This document shows, piece by piece, positions 59,446-64,000 of a stretch of 64,000 bases of DNA. Both the position numbers and the translations under genes were made by a program. Position 1 is the first letter of the stretch. Each line of letters opens with the position of its first letter. The DNA comes from Streptomyces narbonensis (lineage in GTDB: Bacteria; Actinomycetota; Actinomycetes; Streptomycetales; Streptomycetaceae), in contig NZ_BMSF01000015.1 of NCBI RefSeq assembly GCF_014649015.1, positions 71,175 through 135,174 on the forward strand, written 5' to 3'. The notes under the pieces are model-generated. The model searched no databases and was not told the DNA's origin. It saw only the letters and a list, made by a program, of their open reading frames with translations.

Positions 59446-60041
59446 GCCGGTGCTCCTTCGGTCAGCAGGTAGGCGTGGGCGGCGCCCGCCGCCGCCACGG
59501 ACGCGAGCAGTCGCGCGTACTCGGGCGGGGCGGTGACCAGGGCGACCGTGTGCCGGTCGGAGGCCTCGCGCTCGGCCGCCGCGAGTTCCTTCAGTGCCGC
59601 GCGAGGATCGGCCGCCACCCGTACGGGCGGCGGCTTCGGCCCGGAGGAGGCCGTGGCGGACGCGGTGGTGGAGGCGGTGGCGGAGGCCGACGGGGAGGGC
59701 GTCGCCGAGGGGGAGGCGGCGACCGGGGTCACCGTCGTCCCGCCCTCGCCCAGGGCATTCGTGTGCGCCGCCACCGAGCGCCGCAGCGGCGTCAGCCGGG
59801 GCGCGAGGGCGGGATGCGCGGCGAGCACCGCGTCGTAACGTTCCAGCAGGCCCCGCGCGGCGGTCACCGAGCGGAGCCGCAGCGCCGCCTCGGCGCGCGC
59901 CACCCGTTCGGCCTCCAGCTGGGCGGCGCTCGGTTTCCGCGTGCCGCCGTCGCCGTCGGCGGAGGAGCTGCAGCCCACGAGGGCCGCAGCGCCCGCCGCC
60001 GCGCCCGCCCTGAGGAGTGCGCGCCTGCCCGTCGTCGTCAC
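59442..60041 (-). CDS. Lipoprotein with Ser/Thr/Ala-rich linker and ferritin-like tail
   Basis: The 199-residue protein starts at GTG 60041 (GGGAG upstream). Its signal has a twin-arginine look (GRRALLRAGAAAGAAALVGC) ending in lipobox LVGC. After an acidic/basic helical part (EAALRLRSVTAARGLLERYD) comes a low-complexity linker (PSATPSPSASATASTTASAT). The C-terminal helical part (AAEREASDRHTVALVTAP, ARLLASVAAAGAAHAYLLTE) resembles the partner DUF4439 protein. The pair overlaps by 4 bases. It is likely exposed on the outside of the membrane; its role is unknown. Confidence 0.8.
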   Translation of the reverse strand: MTTTGRRALLRAGAAAGAAALVGCSSSADGDGGTRKPSAAQLEAERVARAEAALRLRSVTAARGLLERYDAVLAAHPALAPRLTPLRRSVAAHTNALGEGGTTVTPVAASPSATPSPSASATASTTASATASSGPKPPPVRVAADPRAALKELAAAEREASDRHTVALVTAPPEYARLLASVAAAGAAHAYLLTEGAPA

Positions 60042-60210
60042 GCTCTCTCCCTCGTCCGTCGTGCGTCGTCGAAGATCGTCGAGATCACCGCAGGCGAGCG
60101 TACCCGCGGGCCCCGGGGCGGTGGACGGCAACACCCTCCGGGACCGGATACCCTTTGGTCTGACACGCGACGAAACCCACAACAGCACACGCGGCCGAGG
60201 AGTCACCCGG

Positions 60211-60708
60211 ATGAGCACCACCCAGAGCGACAGGCTGCGCGGACTCATTGAGCCGCTCGTCCACGCGAAGGACCTGGATCTGGAAGAGATCGAGGTGTCC
60301 CGGGCCGGCCGTCGTGGACTGCTGCGCGTGGTCGTCGATTCGGAAGAGGGCGTCGAGCTGGACGCCTGCGCCGAGCTGAGCCGTGAGATCTCCGAGAAGC
60401 TCGACGAGACCGAAGTGATGGGCGAGGGCGAGTACGTCCTCGAAGTCAGCTCCCCCGGCGCCGACCGCCCCCTGACCGAGCACCGCCACTACGTGCGGGC
60501 CACCGGCCGGCTGGCCAAGCTCCAGCTCGCCGCGGGCGAGGAGTTCGTCGCCCGGATCCTCGCCGTCGACGAGAACGGCCTCGACCTCGAAGTGCCGGGT
60601 GTGAAGGGGCGCAAGCCCACCGCCCGCCGGGTCGAGTTCGCCGACATCGCCAAGGCGCGTGTCGAGATCGAGTTCAACCGCAAGGACAAGAAGGAAGAGG
60701 AGGCGTAG
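60211..60708 (+). CDS. rimP: Ribosome maturation factor RimP
   Basis: Required for 30S subunit maturation. The 165-residue protein has the family features DLDLEEIEVSRAGRRGLLRV, DACAELSREISEKLDE, YVLEVSSPGADRPLTEHRHY and an SH3-like C-terminal domain (FVARILAVDENGLDLEVPGV). ATG 60211 has GAGGAG upstream. First gene of rimP-nusA-ylxR-infB, the standard translation and transcription operon. The stop and the nusA start are 2 bases apart. Confidence 0.95.
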   Translation: MSTTQSDRLRGLIEPLVHAKDLDLEEIEVSRAGRRGLLRVVVDSEEGVELDACAELSREISEKLDETEVMGEGEYVLEVSSPGADRPLTEHRHYVRATGRLAKLQLAAGEEFVARILAVDENGLDLEVPGVKGRKPTARRVEFADIAKARVEIEFNRKDKKEEEA

Positions 60709-60710
60709 CC

Positions 60711-61706
60711 GTGGACATCGACGTGAAGCTGCTCAAGGGCTTGGCGAATGAGAAGGAGATCTCCTTCGACCTGCTGGTCGAGGCGATCGAGTCGGCCCTC
60801 CTCATCGCCTACCACCGCACCCCCGACGCCCGCCGCCACGCGCGCGTGGAGCTGAACCGGCAGACCGGTCACGTGACGGTGTGGGCGAAGGAAGACCCCT
60901 CCGAGCTGGAGGAGGGCCAGGAGCCCAAGGACTTCGACGACACCCCGTCGGACTTCGGCCGGATCGCGGCGAGCACCGCCCGCCAGGTGATCCAGCAGCG
61001 GCTGCGGGACGCCGAGAACGACGTGACCTTCGGCGAGTACGCGCGCCGCGAGGGCGACGTCGTCGCCGGTGTGGTGCAGCAGGGCAAGGACCCGAAGAAC
61101 GTCCTGGTCCGGCTGGACGACAAGCTGGAGGCCATCCTCCCGGTGCAGGAGCAGGTGCCGGGCGAGGACTACTCGCACGGTCTGCGGCTGCGTACGTACG
61201 TCGTCCGGGTGGCCCGCGGTGTCCGCGGTCCGTCCGTCACCCTCTCGCGCACGCACCCCAATCTGGTGAAGAAGCTCTTCGCCCTGGAGGTGCCGGAGAT
61301 CGCCGACGGCTCCGTCGAGATCTCGGCCATCGCCCGTGAGGCGGGTCACCGCACCAAGATCGCCGTGCGTGCCACACGTTCGGGCCTGAACGCCAAGGGC
61401 GCCTGCATCGGCCCGATGGGCAGCCGCGTCCGCAACGTGATGGCGGAGCTGCTCGGCGAGAAGATCGACATCGTCGACTGGTCGGACGACCCGGCCGAGA
61501 TGGTGGCGAACGCGCTCTCCCCGGCGCGGGTCTCCAAGGTCGAGGTCGTCGACCTGGCCGCCCGGTCCGCCCGTGTGACGGTGCCCGACTACCAGCTGTC
61601 GCTGGCGATCGGCAAGGAGGGGCAGAACGCCCGTCTGGCCGCGCGCCTCACCGGCTGGCGGATCGACATCCGTCCGGACACCGAGCCGGCCGGTCCGCAG
61701 GACTGA
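60711..61706 (+). CDS. nusA: Transcription termination/antitermination factor NusA
   Basis: RNA polymerase-binding factor that controls pausing, termination and antitermination. The 331-residue, GTG-started protein has the N-terminal polymerase-binding domain (DVKLLKGLANEKEISFDLLV), an S1 domain (GDVVAGVVQQGKDPKNVLVR LDDKLEAILP), and two KH domains (GSRVRNVMAELLGEKIDIVD; LSLAIGKEGQNARLAARLTG). It lacks the C-terminal acidic repeats of enterobacteria, as is usual in actinobacteria. Confidence 0.96.
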   Translation: MDIDVKLLKGLANEKEISFDLLVEAIESALLIAYHRTPDARRHARVELNRQTGHVTVWAKEDPSELEEGQEPKDFDDTPSDFGRIAASTARQVIQQRLRDAENDVTFGEYARREGDVVAGVVQQGKDPKNVLVRLDDKLEAILPVQEQVPGEDYSHGLRLRTYVVRVARGVRGPSVTLSRTHPNLVKKLFALEVPEIADGSVEISAIAREAGHRTKIAVRATRSGLNAKGACIGPMGSRVRNVMAELLGEKIDIVDWSDDPAEMVANALSPARVSKVEVVDLAARSARVTVPDYQLSLAIGKEGQNARLAARLTGWRIDIRPDTEPAGPQD

Positions 61707-61780
61707 GACCGTTTTTGGCCAACAGCTGTTCGATTCTTGCCCTGAACGGGTGAGGTCGGTACGGGGAGGTAGACTTAATC

Positions 61781-62062
61781 GTGTCTGGCCGGACGCAAGC
61801 CCGCGTATGCCCTGAACGAACCTGTGTGGGATGTCGGGAGCGAGCGGCCAAAGGCGATCTGCTGCGGATCGTGGTGAATAAGGACGAGTGTGTTCCGGAT
61901 CATCGCGGTACGCTGCCCGGCCGGGGTGCGTACCTGCACCCCGCCGTGGTCTGTCTCGACCTGGCGGTCCGCCGCCGAGCGTTCCCGAGGGCCTTCAAGG
62001 CCCAGGGCCCGCTCGACACCGCGGGACTCCGCCACCACGTCGAGCAAACGGCACCGCAGTGA
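61781..62062 (+). CDS. ylxR: YlxR/DUF448 RNA-binding protein
   Basis: Small nucleic-acid-binding protein between nusA and infB. The 93-residue product has the family signature RTCVGCRERAAKGDLLRIVV, then PGRGAYLHPAVVCLDLAVRR RAF. GTG 61781 follows GGGGAGG. YlxR proteins have been linked to RNase P or ribosome biogenesis in other bacteria. Its stop is followed by a leader with unusual small ORFs before infB. Confidence 0.93.
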   Translation: MSGRTQARVCPERTCVGCRERAAKGDLLRIVVNKDECVPDHRGTLPGRGAYLHPAVVCLDLAVRRRAFPRAFKAQGPLDTAGLRHHVEQTAPQ

Positions 62063-62130
62063 TGAAGAAGTACGGCACGGATCACCGTGCGGTCAGGTAC
62101 CTCGCGAGTTGGAAGTAGGTCGAGATTGCG

Positions 62131-62173
62131 ATGAGCACTCGATGAGTACGCGATGAGTACGCCCATGAAGTAG
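62131..62173 (+). other. Three overlapping mini-ORFs (MSTR, MSTR, MSTPMK) in the infB leader
   Basis: ATG-AGC-ACT-CGA-TGA (62131-62145), ATG-AGT-ACG-CGA-TGA (62142-62156) and ATG-AGT-ACG-CCC-ATG-AAG-TAG (62153-62173) follow one another, each stop TGA overlapping the next ATG as ATGA. The 11-base repeat thus makes consecutive short reading frames in the three phases. They end 5 bases before a hairpin and 38 bases before infB. It may be an upstream-peptide control element; no peptide is proven. Confidence 0.55.
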
Positions 62174-62177
62174 CGAC

Positions 62178-62197
62178 GGTCCGGCGGTAACCGGACC
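62178..62197 (+). promoter_or_regulatory. Hairpin immediately before the infB Shine-Dalgarno
   Basis: GGTCCGG (62178-62184) pairs with CCGGACC (62191-62197) around CGGTAA. TAAAA and the AAGGAG Shine-Dalgarno (62201-62205 region) follow directly. It could be an attenuator or translation-control hairpin paired with the mini-ORFs just upstream. Confidence 0.6.
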
Positions 62198-62210
62198 TAA
62201 AAGGAGCGAA

Positions 62211-64000
62211 GTGGCTAAGGTCCGGGTATACGAACTCGCCAAGGAGTTCGGCGTAGAGAGCAAGGTCGTCATGGCCAAGCTCCAAGAACTCGGTGAATTC
62301 GTCCGATCTGCGTCCTCGACGATCGAGGCGCCGGTCGTGCGCAAGTTGACTGACGCGCTGCAGGGTCCCGGTGGCAACGCCGGCAAGACCGCAGCGAAGC
62401 CTGGCGCGCCCCGCAAGGCGACGCCTTCCCCCGCCGCACCGGCTCCGGCCGCCGCGGCACGTCCCGCTGCCCCCAAGCCCGGCGCCCCGGCCCCCAAGCC
62501 GGCCCCCGCCGCGCCTGCGGCGCCGGCTCCGGTCACCCCGGCCGCGCCCGCGAGCAGCACCCCCTCTCCGGCTCCGGCCGCCTCGGGCCCCCGCCCGGGC
62601 CCGAAGCCCGCGCCCAAGCCGGTCACGCCGGCTCCGGCCGCGCCCGAGTTCACCGCGCCTCCGTCGGCCCCCGCCGCCGGTCCGCGCCCCGGTGGCGCCG
62701 CCCAGGGACCCCGTCCCACCGGCGACCGTCCCGCCCGTCCCGGCCAGGGCGCCCCGCGTCCGCAGGGCCAGGGCCAGGGCGCCCCGCGTCCGCAGGGCCA
62801 GGGTGCCCCGCGTCCGGGCGGTGCCCGTCCGGCCGGTCCGCGTCCGGGCAACAACCCCTTCACCTCGGGTGGCTCCACCGGCATGGCGCGCCCGCAGGCG
62901 CCCCGTCCCGGCGGCGGCGCCCCGCGTCCGCAGGGCGGCCCCGGCGCCGTTCCGGGCGCTCCGCGTCCGCAGGGTGGCCCCGGTGGCGCCCCGCGTCCGC
63001 AGGGTCAGGGCGGCGCGCGTCCCACCCCCGGTGGCATGCCGCGTCCGCAGGCTCCCCGTCCGGGCGGCGCGCCCGGCGGTAACCGTCCGAACCCGGGCAT
63101 GATGCCGCAGCGTCCCGCTGCCGGCCCGCGCCCCGGTCCTGGCGGCCGTGGTCCCGGTGGCCCCGGCGGCCGTCCGGGTGGTCCCGGCGGTGGCGGCGGC
63201 GGTCGTCCCGGCTTCGCCGGTCGTCCGGCCGGTCCCGGCGGTGGCGGCGGCGGCTTCGCCGGCCGTCCCGGTGGTCCCGGTGGTGGCGGCGGCGGTCGTC
63301 CGGGTGGTCCCGGCGGCGGTGGCGGCGGCTTCGGCGGTCGTCCCGGTGGCTTCGGTGGCCGTCCCGGCGGTCCGGGTGGACGTGGTGGCACGCAGGGCGC
63401 CTTCGGTCGCCCCGGCGGTCCCGCGCGTCGTGGTCGCAAGTCGAAGCGGCAGAGGCGCCAGGAGTACGAGGCCATGCAGGCCCCGTCCGTGGGCGGCGTG
63501 ATGCTGCCTCGCGGTGGCGGCGAGGTCATTCGCCTGTCCCGCGGTGCCTCCCTCACCGACTTCGCCGAGAAGATCGGCGCCAACCCGGCGTCGCTCGTCG
63601 CGGTGATGATGAACCTCGGTGAGATGGTCACGGCCACGCAGTCCGTCTCCGACGACACGCTGACGATGCTCGGCGAGGAGATGAACTACCAGGTCCAGAT
63701 CGTCTCCCCGGAGGAGGAGGACCGCGAGCTCCTCGAGTCCTTCGACATCGAGTTCGGCGAGGACGAGGGCGGCGAAGAGGCTCTGGTCTCCCGTCCGCCG
63801 GTCGTCACCGTCATGGGTCACGTCGACCACGGTAAGACCCGACTGCTCGACGCGATCCGCAAGACGAACGTCGTCGCGGGCGAGGCCGGTGGCATCACCC
63901 AGCACATCGGTGCCTACCAGGTGGGCACCGAGGTCAACGGCGAAGAGCGTCGCATCACCTTCATCGACACCCCGGGTCACGAGGCGTTCACCGCCATGCG
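62211..64000 (+). CDS. infB: Translation initiation factor IF-2, 5' part
   Basis: GTPase that brings initiator tRNA to the 30S subunit; the gene continues past the window. GTG 62211 has AAGGAG about 5 bases upstream. The first about 50 residues form the IF-2N region (KVRVYELAKEFGVESKVVMA KLQELG). Then comes a very long Pro/Gly/Ala/Gln/Arg-rich linker (about residues 50-400, PRPQGQGQG and GGPGGGGGG repeats), a second IF-2N (IRLSRGASLTDFAEKIGANP ASLV) and the GTPase with G1 GHVDHGKT near residue 536 and G3 DTPGHE. The long linker is typical of Streptomyces. Confidence 0.95.
   Translation, partial: MAKVRVYELAKEFGVESKVVMAKLQELGEFVRSASSTIEAPVVRKLTDALQGPGGNAGKTAAKPGAPRKATPSPAAPAPAAAARPAAPKPGAPAPKPAPAAPAAPAPVTPAAPASSTPSPAPAASGPRPGPKPAPKPVTPAPAAPEFTAPPSAPAAGPRPGGAAQGPRPTGDRPARPGQGAPRPQGQGQGAPRPQGQGAPRPGGARPAGPRPGNNPFTSGGSTGMARPQAPRPGGGAPRPQGGPGAVPGAPRPQGGPGGAPRPQGQGGARPTPGGMPRPQAPRPGGAPGGNRPNPGMMPQRPAAGPRPGPGGRGPGGPGGRPGGPGGGGGGRPGFAGRPAGPGGGGGGFAGRPGGPGGGGGGRPGGPGGGGGGFGGRPGGFGGRPGGPGGRGGTQGAFGRPGGPARRGRKSKRQRRQEYEAMQAPSVGGVMLPRGGGEVIRLSRGASLTDFAEKIGANPASLVAVMMNLGEMVTATQSVSDDTLTMLGEEMNYQVQIVSPEEEDRELLESFDIEFGEDEGGEEALVSRPPVVTVMGHVDHGKTRLLDAIRKTNVVAGEAGGITQHIGAYQVGTEVNGEERRITFIDTPGHEAFTAM

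Noticed and set aside
61770..61775. TAGACT as a -10 promoter box before ylxR
   Set aside because: It lies only 5 bases before the GTG start and has no -35 partner; the adjacent GGGGAGG is the Shine-Dalgarno.

Overview
The window is chromosomal DNA of very high G+C content from an actinomycete, almost certainly a Streptomyces. Evidence: pervasive G/C at third codon positions, many GTG starts, TGATG and ATGA gene overlaps, Tat-type lipoproteins, a DasR-like operator before a chitinase, and the gene order pyrH-frr-cdsA-rlmN ... dxr-rseP-ispG ... proS ... rimP-nusA-ylxR-infB, which is the Streptomyces arrangement. Both ends are cut inside genes (pyrH on the left, infB on the right). I saw no rRNA, tRNA, CRISPR array, transposase or prophage, and no gene-free stretch longer than 300 bases.

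Layout. 1-3.7 kb: core genes pyrH, frr, cdsA and rlmN, with a decayed second cdsA tail after cdsA. 3.7-7.8 kb: a TPP riboswitch and the thiamine uptake operon thiBPQ. 7.8-10.3 kb (minus): an ABC ATPase/permease pair and a frameshifted membrane protein. 10.5-15.3 kb: first putrescine module (aminotransferase, Lrp regulator, aldehyde dehydrogenase, orphan PotD). 15.5-21.8 kb: membrane protein, beta-lactamase-fold hydrolase, two-component system, methyltransferase, phosphodiesterase and an adenosine deaminase-family enzyme that may act in menaquinone synthesis. 21.9-23.3 kb: DUF4190 protein, a MITE-like inverted-repeat element and a NADAR protein. 23.5-30.7 kb: second putrescine module (aldehyde dehydrogenase, PotD, PotA, PotB, PotC, FAD amine oxidoreductase). 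30.7-36.8 kb: MMPL exporter, small unknown gene, chitinase and PAP2 phosphatase. 36.9-46 kb: gabT, an orphan TraD/VirD4-like ATPase, a PucR regulator, an EamA exporter and an aldehyde dehydrogenase. 46-57 kb: acyl-CoA dehydrogenase, an atypical EPSP synthase, dxr-rseP-ispG, two acetyltransferases and proS. 57-60 kb (minus): band-7 protein, a probable pseudokinase and a ferritin-like/lipoprotein pair. 60.2-64 kb: rimP-nusA-ylxR-infB.

How the genes fit together. Between 10 and 46 kb there is most of a polyamine-to-succinate route: PotABCD import, amine oxidation or transamination, two gamma-aminobutyraldehyde dehydrogenases, GABA aminotransferase and further aldehyde oxidation, with Lrp-type and PucR-type regulators nearby. 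The aldehyde dehydrogenase plus PotD pair occurs twice, about 10 kb apart, but only one copy has transport permeases.

Several intergenic gaps hold tandem minisatellites (15.4, 33.9, 42.8, 44.3, 46.0 and 48.1 kb), and strong hairpins or palindromes mark many gene borders. The observations most worth following are three overlapping M-S-T mini-ORFs plus a hairpin in the infB leader, the degenerate kinase at 58 kb, the orphan TraD-like ATPase, the two DasR-type boxes before the chitinase, the MITE touching a stop codon, and the palindromic insert inside thiB.
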